Below, piece after piece: positions 1 through 9,570 of a stretch of DNA of 64,000 bases (within the stretch, counting starts at the first letter, position 1; each line of letters opens with the position of its first letter). Origin of the DNA: Bufo bufo (taxonomy: Eukaryota > Chordata > Amphibia > Anura > Bufonidae); contig NC_053395.1 of assembly GCF_905171765.1 (NCBI RefSeq), positions 190,901,577 through 190,965,576 on the forward strand. The letters are read 5' to 3'. The notes below the pieces were generated by a model. It was not told where the DNA came from. It ran no database searches and saw only the letters and a list, made by a program, of their open reading frames with translations. The position numbers and the translations under genes are program-made.

Positions 1-86
1 CCGACCTTCAGTGAAAAAGTCCGGGATCGTTTCCGGGTACCCGAACTCGCAAAGTTCGGTACGAACCCGAACTTTGCTCAACTCTA
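1..86. mobile_element. hAT-like MITE, partial right end
   Basis: The segment ends TTTGCTCAACTCTA. Its reverse complement, TAGAGTTGAGCAAA, has the form of the hAT terminal repeats found repeatedly in this window. Inside are GTTCGG/CCGAAC inverted motifs. The left part lies outside the window, so no target duplication can be read. Non-coding. Confidence 0.55.
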
Positions 87-167
87 ATCAGCAATTATTG
101 TTGGGGTTAAGTGCTGCCAACAAACAAAAATAAAAGATCTGATCAAATAACAAACAACCTATCCGGT

Positions 168-190
168 GGGGGGGGGGGGGGGGGGGGGGG
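168..190 (+). repeat. Poly-G run (23 G)
   Basis: An uninterrupted run of 23 guanines. It may be a length-variable or assembly-sensitive mononucleotide repeat. No gene is near. Confidence 0.95.
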
Positions 191-606
191 TAGTTCACAT
201 GCCCAAATGATTGGCGAACCAATATTCCTACAAAAGCTCATTCCTGATCATCAGACCATGTAAAGGCCCTCAAGAGGCTCCGGATTCCTCTTGTAAACTG
301 AAAATCTTATAACCTTATTTTCCGAACATTATTCAGAAAAGATAGAAAACAATTAATGATATTCAAAAGCGCATTGGCATGGAGCTCCCACTTCTATGTC
401 AAGCAAAGTTTTGCAGCTGCTAAAATATTATAATATGCATATATAGATGTAGCCAAGCTAAAATTGACTCTGATAACATATGACACAGTGTTATCTCGGT
501 TATCTTATGACAAAACCTATTGAAATCCATTGAAAAGTTAGTCATCTTTTTCTTGCCATTCTTTACTTCTGCATCTGTACCTCCAATATTGTATCCCTAC
601 ACTAAA

Positions 607-1028
607 TTATAGGGACTTTTTTGGGAGTTCAATATTAATGTCCTGTCCTCAGGATAATAGATTTAATATCTGATAAGTGAGGTCTGACTGTCAGCAGCCC
701 TGCTGATCAGCTTGTTTGAAGGGGTTACAGCACTCTGGTGAGCACTGTGGCCTCGCCCTAGGCCAGCTGACATCATGATCATTGGTCACATGGCCTATTT
801 GCAGCTCAGTCCCATTCGAGCAAAAGGTCCTGGGCTGCAAAAGCAAGCACAGCGCTATACAATTTGTGGAACTGTGCTTGATATGCTGTGAAGAGGCAGC
901 AGGGCTCACTGAGAACTCATCAAAACATCAGATCTGTGGGGTTGCCAGGAGTCGGACAGCCACAATCACATATTGGTGACCTGTCCTGAGGATAGGCTAA
1001 ATGCTGAACTCCTAGAAAATCCCTTTAA
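607..1028. mobile_element. T2-like (TTAA) MITE, degenerate
   Basis: The right end read in reverse starts TTAAAGGGATTTTCTAGGAG; the left end is the diverged TTATAGGGACTTTTTTGGGA. Both run into GAGTTCA, and further in both arms carry CCTGTCCT(C/G)AGGAT. TTAAAGGRR is the terminal signature of T2/Kolobok MITEs described in Xenopus. The family assignment is inferred from this. No coding capacity. Confidence 0.65.
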
Positions 1029-1762
1029 GAATATTAGGAGACATCTCTAAGTTTTGTGGCCTGTAACACCAGTAACCATATGCTTTGATATGGTCAACTT
1101 CAAGGTTTATTTATTATTCAAGTTGGTAGTAAGAAAAACAGCAGAAAAATAAAATTTTGAAATGCAAAAAAGCAAATGTGTGTGCATTTTAAAGTTTTTT
1201 TTTCCAGGATGTAACATTAATAGCCTATCTTTAGTTTAGGCCATCAATGTAGGATCATGAGTCCTATGCCTGAGAAATCCTAATCAGAGAAACTCAAGTG
1301 CTGCAGCCTCTGTACTGCAGTACACAGTGAAGTTTGAACAAGTGAATGGGGCTTATTATGCCACACTCATGTGGATGTCGCTCATAAAAAGGCTGCATTG
1401 CTCATACTTCTGATCATGTGGGTCTCGTGGATGAGACTTTCACAGATAATTTAAAACTCCTTTAGGTTCTCTGTAGAATTGCTTTAAATAAATAATAGTT
1501 GTAAATGAGTTATGGAAACAACAGAACAATTGGACAGTACAAGCCTACTATTGTCTTGCAATGAAATCTATCCCCTGGACCGAAACTTCAGATAAAAATG
1601 GTTAAAAAAAAAATCACAACAAACATAAATCTGTTCTCAATGTTTTTGGAAATGCAGAATGTGAAGAACATAGTTACTAATCTTATAGACATTTATAACA
1701 TCTGACCATTACAGTTTCTACTTTCCAAAATTATTCGTAAAAAAGAACCAAGCCTGTCTCAG
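1029..1762. other. Unassigned non-coding DNA
   Basis: No gene is visible. Around 1215-1290 there is wording like the core of the T2-type MITEs (CCTATC and GGCCATCAATGTAGGAT), probably an old fragment. The rest is AT-rich and unrecognised. Confidence 0.4.
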
Positions 1763-1770
1763 CCTAAGAC

Positions 1771-2195
1771 CAGGCTTGAGCGAATCAAGCTTTGGATCAG
1801 AGATCCAAAGTCGATTTGTTCAAACGCTTCGGTTTTAATGCTGCCAGAGACCTGTCTCCATACAGCATAAAAATGTATTGACTCCATATAGGCAAACTTC
1901 GTTTCACCCGAGGTCGCGTGAGACTTCCATAAATTAATTCCGTACTCATTTCTGCATCTTTAAAAACATTTAAAATTAGGAATCCAAAGTCAATTTTGGT
2001 TCCAAGGTACCAGCTGATGCCAAACCCGACTTCAGATTCCTGATTTTAAATGTTTTTAGAGACGCAGTAATGAATACCAACTTAATTCACCGAAGTCTTG
2101 AGCGACTTTTTTGGTTCCACATAGACAATACATTTTAATGCTGTAGGTAGGCAACATTAAAATAGCAGATCCGAAGCTCGATTCGCCCAACACTA
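1771..2195. mobile_element. hAT MITE with 8-bp target duplication
   Basis: Bounded by a perfect 8-bp direct repeat CCTAAGAC (1763-1770 and 2196-2203), as hAT transposition produces. The left end is CAGGCTTGAGCGAATC and the right end in reverse is TAGTGTTGGGCGAATC. Further in, both arms contain GATCCRAAG-type sequence and a second inverted pair around TTAAAAACATTTAAAAT. 425 bp, non-coding. Confidence 0.85.
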
Positions 2196-2203
2196 CCTAA
2201 GAC

Positions 2204-2900
2204 AGAAACAGAATTTTTTATCTGTAGTTCAGTTAGGAAAACCATTATAGATTTATACATTTTCTTATGCTTAATTGTAATTTACAAGGGCAGTTAGACA
2301 TATCAGCAGACCACAATAAATCCTCATACTGCCTTACTCTAGGGGAGCACTTGAGCGTAAATTGCCTGTTCCATAAGCAGCCATGGGTGAAATGGTCTTT
2401 TTCAGCTAATGTCACACACATAATTTCAAGGTATACTAATTGAGAATAGACCCCGTAGATCTACTTAACATGTCCCTGCAATAGACTTTTAATGAATGTA
2501 GAAATATAGCACCGCAGGTAGAACAGCAGTGCCCCTTAGCCAATGTACGATGGAAATTCTGAAATCTAATGCAGTAAACTAAAGGTCCATAACGATCGTA
2601 GATAAAATTTTATAATTTGCAGCAAGAAAATATATTAAGATAATATTTGGAGCTGAATGTGTTCAGAGTAAGAATGAATAAAGATGAAAAACCATTGAAA
2701 AACATAAGTTACAATGCAGATTTACTAATCTGTCTAACATTCAGCTGAGCCTCCTGAAATTCAGTGGGATTGACTGATTATCGAATGTATATGGGGTCCT
2801 CCCAACTTTCCCCTGATTGCAACTGCTCTTTCTTTATGTTCTTGAGGATATAAAGAATGTGGAAATGCAGTTCCTTTCACAGTGGGTGGGGATACGGCAC
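2204..2900. other. Unassigned non-coding DNA
   Basis: AT-rich sequence with no open frame of note and no recognised terminal repeats or tandem structure. Confidence 0.4.
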
Positions 2901-2903
2901 TAA

Positions 2904-3341
2904 GGCTACTTTCACAATTGCATTTTTGCCTGATTCGGCATGGATAATTAAAAACGCTTCCGTTACTGATAATACAACCATCTGCATCCGTTATGGACAG
3001 ATCCAGTTGTATTATCTTTAACATAGCAATGACGGATCTGTCATGAACACCATTGAAAGTCAATGGAGGATGGATCCGTTTTCTATTGTGTCTGAGAAAA
3101 TGCATTCTGTTCCGTTTTGCTCCGCATCCCCGGAAGGAAAGAAAACCGCGGTTTGCTCTCCGGTTTGGGAACGCAACCAAACGGAATGGAATGCTTTTTG
3201 GAGCATTCCATTCTGTACAGTTACATTTTGTCCCCATTGACAATTGTCAATGGGGACAAAACGGAAGTATTTTTCTCCGGTATTAAGATCCTGTGACGGA
3301 TCTCAATACCGAAAAATGTAAACGCAAGTGTGAAAGTAGCT
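2904..3341. mobile_element. PIF/Harbinger-like MITE
   Basis: The ends are GGCTACTTTCACAATTGC and, in reverse, AGCTACTTTCACACTTGC. TAA flanks both sides (2901-2903 and 3342-3344), and a 3-bp TWA duplication is characteristic of PIF/Harbinger. The interior has short repeats of CGGATCC/GTTCCG-type wording and a perfect 36-bp palindrome. The short open frames here run through palindromic DNA and are not genes. Confidence 0.7.
3226..3261. repeat. Perfect 36-bp palindrome
   Basis: Starts TTTTGTCCCCATTGACAA and is followed directly by its exact reverse complement, centred on CAATTG. It lies inside the Harbinger-like MITE. Confidence 0.95.
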
Positions 3342-3344
3342 TAA

Positions 3345-4430
3345 ACCAGTTCTGTGTCACCTTTATTCTCAGCATTGGTGAGGGTCCCGGGGGACAGCTC
3401 CCCAACGATCATTAAGTGGTGACATATCCCATCGATATGCCATCAGTTTATAAGTATACATATGTAACATTAGAAGAGTCACCAATTCTGGATCTTAAAA
3501 TAGAATTTTCTAGAATTTTTATTTTATTTAAAAAATTAATAGCAGTGTTGGGTATCATAGCACCAGTTTTAGTCATCCAGACTGTAAGCAGTTATTTAAC
3601 ATGATTATTAATGACCGCTAATGGAGAGGGTACTCCTGAGCAGGGACCTTCCACTAGGATCAACCGGGACATTGCCATGGCAAATAGATGCTCTGATTTC
3701 TCTGCAACTGCCACACCCTCTGCACTGTAATTGACAGGGCCAGGCATGATGAAGTTTTCACTGCCTAATCCTGGCAATCACAGTGGAGAGGATGCGGCAG
3801 TTGCAGAGAGAGCAGAGCCTCTAGGTGTAACGGCAATGCCCCAGTTGCTCCTACAGGCGCATTTGCATATATTAAAACATCACTTTTCTCAGCAATGTGG
3901 ACACATATGAACATGGGACCAACACAGATGTCTTCAGCTGCCAAGTGCACATGTAACAGGTCAGCCAGTGTCATGGGTACAAATCTGCTGACAGATGCAC
4001 TTTAAATGTATTGGAGAGGAGGTTATTTGAAATATGGGAGTCAATGATCTGTGGAAAATGTATTTCTTTGTACTATAGCTGCAGATCATCATGTACATTT
4101 TCCATCTCATTTAGTATTTCTATGCAGGCTGTAGTCCTCTGTGCATGCATATTTCTAATATAATAACGCTGCGGTTTATTTGCTGCTCCATCAGATGAAA
4201 TTCCTATGAGGTGCAAGGGCATAACCTGATCTTTTCATTGCATTAACTGCAGGTCAAGTTACTTTTAAGAGCCTTATTGTCCCATTAACGTTCTAAAAAT
4301 ATGCATGCAATATTCATAATGTAAGACTTTGCACAGGTTTACTTTAGTAAGAGGCACCACAATGCACAGTTTTACTCAGCTCAGTATAAGCACCTTCTTA
4401 CATGATTTTTTCGTAGAAGGAATATATCAC
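3345..4430. other. Non-coding DNA with an imperfect hairpin
   Basis: No gene. Between about 3690 and 3830, TCTCTGCAACTGCC and later GGCAGTTGCAGAGAGA form an imperfect inverted repeat around GACAGGGCCAGGC. This resembles the interior of T2-type MITEs, but I cannot define termini. The rest is unrecognised. Confidence 0.45.
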
Positions 4431-4801
4431 TGAAAGGGTATTCTAGTTACTACAACTTACCCCCTATCCCCTGGATAAAGGATAATTAACTAATTGTTGG
4501 AGGTCCAACTGCTGAGATCCATACTGAACCTGAGAATGGAGGACCTGTCGAGAATGCGCCCTGCAATCCATTCTTTCTCTACGGGACTGCTGAAGATAGC
4601 CGAATGCTGTAGTCGACTATCTCTGGCAGTCCCAGAGAGAATGAAAGGAGCAGCCGGGTGTATGTTGGATTTGTCACCCCATGTGGATAGGGTAATGGAA
4701 CTTCTGTTCTGAAGACCAGTAGTCAGCCTCCAAACAATCAGATACTTGTCCCTTATCCAGTTGATGGAGGTCATTTGTAGTAGTTAGAATGCTCCTGTAA
4801 A
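4431..4801. mobile_element. T2-like MITE, degenerate ends
   Basis: The left end reads AAAGGGTATTCTAGTTACTA and the right arm reads TAGTAGTTAGAATGCTCC, forming inverted arms. Inside, CCCCTATCCCCTGGATAAAG is opposed by CCCTTATCCAGTTGATGGAG. The central part is GC-richer, typical of this MITE group. The open frames on both strands are a by-product of the inverted structure. Confidence 0.65.
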
Positions 4802-6218
4802 ATATTGGTTGCAAAAGACAACAGTACTGTAACTGCAATCAGATTCTGCATTTTTGTAATCACAGAGGATAGTCTTCTATACACCCGATTACCCACTTGT
4901 TTATAAATGTTTATAGACACTGATATTTATACTGTACAGTTTGAATATTGCCTTATGTAAAACGTGGTGGTTGCCTATTTGTAAGTACTTAATATTTGTT
5001 ATATTTTCAATATAACATGGGTTAGATACAGTAAGACCCAAGACTCAATTTTTGGTGGGGAGGTACATGGCATTGGCCTTCTGCAGCCTGACATAGCACA
5101 GGTTGGGGATTCTGTGCTCCTCACTTGGGCCAGTAGCAACATTCTAAATGGGGAATTTCCTTCCTGCCTTGAGAGGGCAAGAGTCTTGTTGGGCATTTAT
5201 CCCATGTAATTACCACGAGGTATCTGCCAACTGGCGCTAAGGACGTGTAGTCTGTATTCTACTGCTGCCCATGTGGCAAAAACCGGCGACACAGCTAATG
5301 AAACAGTAAAAGGAGGTAGGGATGGGGCCTGGCCTACAAGTAGGTCATAGAGAGATTCTGTATGATACATACCATTAGGACTTCAGCAGGTCTTCAGGAG
5401 ACTCTACATGATATAGCCACCAACCCCTGAAACGAAGAAGGTGCAATATTGTATCTCCACCACATCGGCACCACCACTGTTGTATTGTAACTTGGACTGT
5501 GTGATGTTTAAGTCTTTGCCTCTCTAGTGGAGTGAACTGTTTGTGATAAGTTGGCTTGAACACTGCTACTGACTTGGCCGCTGCGTTAACCTGCTATTCT
5601 TCAGTAAAGTTCTCTGTTGCCGCTGTACCCGCTACCAGTTATTTGCTACTCAATGCACTTACATTGCACGAGACAACAGTGGCCCATAAGTCCCGTGGTC
5701 ATGACTGGTGTGTCGCGACTGTATGTTATGCTGCCCACACACATTAGATTGATAGGATCCCACCAACGTTGGTGTAATTCACTGTCAATCTTTTTTGTTT
5801 CTGTGTTATTATTATTTTATTTTTTTCATGTTCCATGATAAAACAATCACACACAAAAAAGAGAACAATATAAGCATTCAAAAATGTAAAGAAAAAAAAA
5901 AAGCAACAAGAAAAGAGAAAAATAAGAAAACATAAAAATCCAATAACAGAAATAAAAAAAAAAGCAAAACATACTGTATATTAGGCTTACACAAAGCAAT
6001 AAAGAAAAGACATGGTCAATCTTCAATTCAATACACCAACATGCCCACAGACTTATTAACCAAAGGGTGCCCTTTTGTAATAGATTTTCTATACGGGTGA
6101 TTACACTGTACAATGGGATACTGCAGCAACAACTGAAGTGCAAACATAAGCACCTATACTTCTCAATAAAACTGTGTACAAGCAAAAAGCAAACTACATT
6201 ATATACATTTATTTTTAT
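4802..6218. other. Unassigned non-coding DNA
   Basis: No recognised gene or element. From 5790 to 6000 the plus strand becomes strongly T-rich and then A-rich, which gives a spurious hydrophobic minus-strand frame. Confidence 0.4.
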
Positions 6219-6390
6219 GATGCGACCATAGGGTCAGTTTTCTGCATATACGGTTTTGGAAGCCAGAATCAGGAGTAGATCATAAAAGCACAGAAAGTGT
6301 AAAGGACAAATACAACTTCTGCTCTTTTTAAATTCACTCCTGGTTTTGGCTTCCAAAACTGCATGCAGAAACCTGACCGTGTGGCCATAC
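6219..6390. mobile_element. Hairpin MITE, about 170 bp
   Basis: The left arm GGTTTTGGAAGCCAGAATCA is opposed by TCCTGGTTTTGGCTTCCAAA. The outer parts GACCATAGGGTCAGTTTTC and GAAACCTGACCGTGTGGCC also pair imperfectly. Arms of about 55 bp, non-coding. The superfamily cannot be decided. Confidence 0.7.
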
Positions 6391-6396
6391 CCTTAA

Positions 6397-6795
6397 AGGG
6401 GTTGTCTCCCTTCGGCAACTAACATTTATTGTGTAGATAAAGACAAAGGCACTTGCTAATGTATTGTGATTGTCCATATTGCCTCCTTTGCTGGCTTGAT
6501 AAATTTTTCCATAACATTATAAGCTGCTTGTTTTCATGGTTATGACCACCCTGCAATCCAGCTGTGGTGGTCGTACTCGCACACTATTGGAAAAATATTT
6601 GGCCCCTCTGGGCCACCTCGTATCTGTGCTGCAGAGGTGCTCGTAACCCCTGGAAATGAGCAGTGTATAATGTAATGGCAAAAATGAATCAAGCCAGCAA
6701 AGGAGGCAATATGGACAATCACAATACATTAGTAAGTGCCTTGTATTAACTTTCTCTACATGATCAATGCCATTTGCTGAAGTGAGACAACGCTT
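6397..6795. mobile_element. T2/Kolobok-like MITE (TTAA)
   Basis: TTAA flanks both sides (6393-6396, 6796-6799). The left end is AGGGGTTGTCTCCCTTCGGC and the right end in reverse is AAGCGTTGTCTCACTTCAGC. TTAAAGGGG fits the T2 signature TTAAAGGRR. Inner arms of about 50 bp (6448-6500 with 6686-6740) are almost identical inverted copies. Confidence 0.8.
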
Positions 6796-6799
6796 TTAA

Positions 6800-8174
6800 T
6801 GGGAGTCAATGTCGGGCATCTGTTCAGCTGCACCCTATAAATGGCAAATATAATTGCTCTAATATTCACCGAGCACACTGTAGATGTATTATTCTACATA
6901 CACCTCTGATCTTGAGAGAAGGTCCTTATATGTTATTTCTAAGATGTTAGATGCTCTGTTTTATAACCTCGATTTGTAAGAAGACAACTTACTCCTTGAT
7001 ATTGATTTTCACACATACATGCTATTTACGCCTATGTTCATCGATCTTCTCACATACTGTCTTCAAATTTCTCTTTCTATGATGGTAAGAGACTACTTTA
7101 TTTCTAGGGGATTCAATTTTTCTTAAGTTCTATTTTCTTAAAGTGTGCCCTCAGACCTGCACTCTGCTCCATCACCGCTAATGATAAGATAAAGTAGGGC
7201 AGGGAGCTCTATAGAAACAGTTGGATTTCCTACATTCCTCCCTGTACATCGCAACTTGGTAATGAGAATCGAACAGGGTCTGAATAATCTTAACATCCGA
7301 TGCTATGTCAATATACTGTTGAAATATTTTACATCAGAAAATCAATAATATAAGACCTAAATGCAAATATAGGGGAAGATTTACTACAAGTAAGACGGTG
7401 TAAACCTATACAGACAGTCTTAAAGGGGTTTTACAGCTTTCAAAAACTTTTGAACCACCCCCACAGATCTGTAGAGGGAAGCATATGTTCTGGCTCCTTC
7501 AGTCCACCACGCTCCGGTTCCCACTTGTCAACGTTCATAAAGGATGGGGTTGCATGTGCTGCTGCAGCCAATATAGTGACCGCAATGGTAATGTGTTTCC
7601 CAAGTAGCATGTGAGCCACCGATGAGTTCCTGCATCAGGTTTATCACAGTGGTTGATACTGGATAAATTTGGCACACCTTTAGACTAGCTTTACGCCACC
7701 TATTTGATGGCTTAGCTTACCTAAAAAAGGGACCACATTTGTGGAGGACAATGTCACATCTAAGACAAGCCACACTTTACCACTAAGTGGTAATGAGTGA
7801 ATTTCTTGAAATTTGTTTCGGGTCCGATTCTAATGAATTGGTCAGCTGATTTGATTTGGGTATGAATAAATTCTACCCAAATCAAAAGCACTCCAATTAC
7901 TCTCAAAGGTTGTTTATGATAATTATTCTCAAAGGTTGTTTATGACTCTCTGAGGTCTCCTAGGACTGTACAAAACTCATTTCAAGCTTTTTAATGCCAA
8001 GACGGCATTATTAATCTTAGTGACAGAGAAGTATATAGCTATGGGTAAACAAGCGACTGCTGGTTGTAACAAACAGCTTCTTTAAAAACTTCTGCTCTAG
8101 GTTTTTTTATGTTATAATTTTCAAAAATGTTCTGAACAATGTTCTCTTTTTAGCAGAAAATGCTTGCCGGTATA
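6800..8174. other. Non-coding DNA with MITE fragments
   Basis: No gene. TTAAAGGGGTTTTACAGC at 7430 looks like one end of another T2-like MITE without a visible partner. Around 7793-7880, ATGAGTGAATTTCTTGAA and CAAATCAAAAGCACTCC resemble internal hAT MITE wording. The rest is unassigned. Confidence 0.4.
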
Positions 8175-9069
8175 CAGTACAGACCAAAAGTTTGGACACA
8201 CCTTCTTATTCAAAGAGTTTTCTTTATTTTCATGACTATGAAAATTGTAGATTCACACTGAAGGCATCAAAATTATGAATTAACACATGTGGAATTATAT
8301 ACATAACAAACAAGTGTGAAGCAACTGAAAATATGTCATATTCTAGGTTCTTCAAAGTAGCCACCTTTTGCTTTGATTACTGCTTTGCACACTCTTGGCA
8401 TTCTCTTGATGAGCTTCAAGAGGTAGTCCCCTGAAATGGTTTTCACTTCACAGGTGTGCCCTGTCAGGTTTAATAAGTGGGATTTCTTGCCTTATAAATG
8501 GGGTTGGATACACAGCTGATAGTCCTACTGAATAGACTGTTAGAATTTGTTTTATGGCAAGAAAAAAACAGCTAAGTAAAGAAAAACGAATGGCCATCAT
8601 TACTTTAAGAAATGAAGGTCAGTCAGTCAGTCGAAAAATTGGGAAAACTTTGAAAGTAAGGGCTATTTGACCATGAAGGAGAGTGATCGGGTGCTGCGCC
8701 AGATGACCTGGCCTCCACAGTCACCGGACCTGAACCCAATCGAGATGGTTTGGGGTGAGCTGGACCTCAGAGTAAAGGCAAAAGGGCCAAATAAGTGCTA
8801 AGCATCTCTGGGAACTCCTTCAAGACTGTTGGAAGACCATTTCAGGGGACTACCTCTTGAAGCTCATCAAGAGAATGCCAAGAGTGTGCAAAGCAGTAAT
8901 CAAAGCAAAAGGTGGCTACTTTGAAGAACCTAGAATATGTTGTTTCACACTTGTTTGTTATGTATATAATTCCACATGTGTTAATTCATAGTTTTGATGC
9001 CTTCATAGTCATGAAAATAAAGAAAACTCTTTGAATGAGAAGGTGTGTCCAAACTGTTGGTCTGTACTG
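8175..9069 (+). mobile_element. Tc1-like transposon, internally deleted (copy 1)
   Basis: The ends are CAGTACAGACCAAAAGTTTG and, in reverse, CAGTACAGACCAACAGTTTG, flanked by TA. The terminal inverted repeats are long, roughly 200 bp, and extend over the 3' end of the transposase reading frame, so the GCCAAGAGTGTGCAAAGCAG block occurs at both ends in opposite orientation. Only 895 bp long, it lacks the middle of the transposase and is non-autonomous. A sister copy lies at 30184-31124. Confidence 0.92.
8554..8940 (+). pseudogene. Tc1 transposase remnant with internal deletion
   Basis: The frame opens at an ATG giving MARKKQLSKEKRMAI, the start of a Tc1-type DNA-binding region, and runs about 37 codons to KIGKTLKV before a stop. 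It is then joined to the C-terminal part. Shifted frames there read [20 protein letters not shown], containing the last catalytic glutamate of the DDE triad (NPIE), and end near YFEEPRI. The segment that would carry the first two catalytic aspartates is missing. The same junction occurs in the copy at 30184-31124. It cannot encode an active enzyme; the identification as Tc1/mariner is secure from the NPIE motif and the terminal repeats. Confidence 0.88.
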
Positions 9070-9464
9070 TATATACACACACCGCCTGGTCATGTGATCC
9101 TCCTTTTTTTTCTTTCTGCTCTTCTTATATGAAAATTCTCCATGAATCAAATCTCTTTTTTGATTTGACATGAATTTTTTGAAAACTCGGGTCATATTTG
9201 ATTAGTTTAGAATCGATCTGTTCACGTCTGCTAGTAACACAAGCTTGTACTCGCAATGCTCTCAATATCCTTGTATTACTGTAATATGATTTTGCTGCAT
9301 TAAGCCAGTCAAGATAACTTTGACTACATCCATTTGTACAGAGGTCTTAAATACCCTAATAGGGCACGTGGAATTGTCCTAGTCATGCCAACAGCCATGG
9401 TATGACTATTAACAACAGAGTGGGCAATGCCATCTTTAGAAGACATCTGTAAAAGTAAGGTCGG
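9070..9464. other. Unassigned non-coding DNA
   Basis: Sequence between the Tc1 copy and the LINE 3' end. No recognised feature. Confidence 0.4.
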
Positions 9465-9570
9465 ACATAGAAACATAGAAACATAGAAACATAGAATGTG
9501 TCGGCAGATAAGAACCATTTGGCCCATCTAGTCTGCCCAATATACTGAATACTATGGATAGCCCCCGCTC

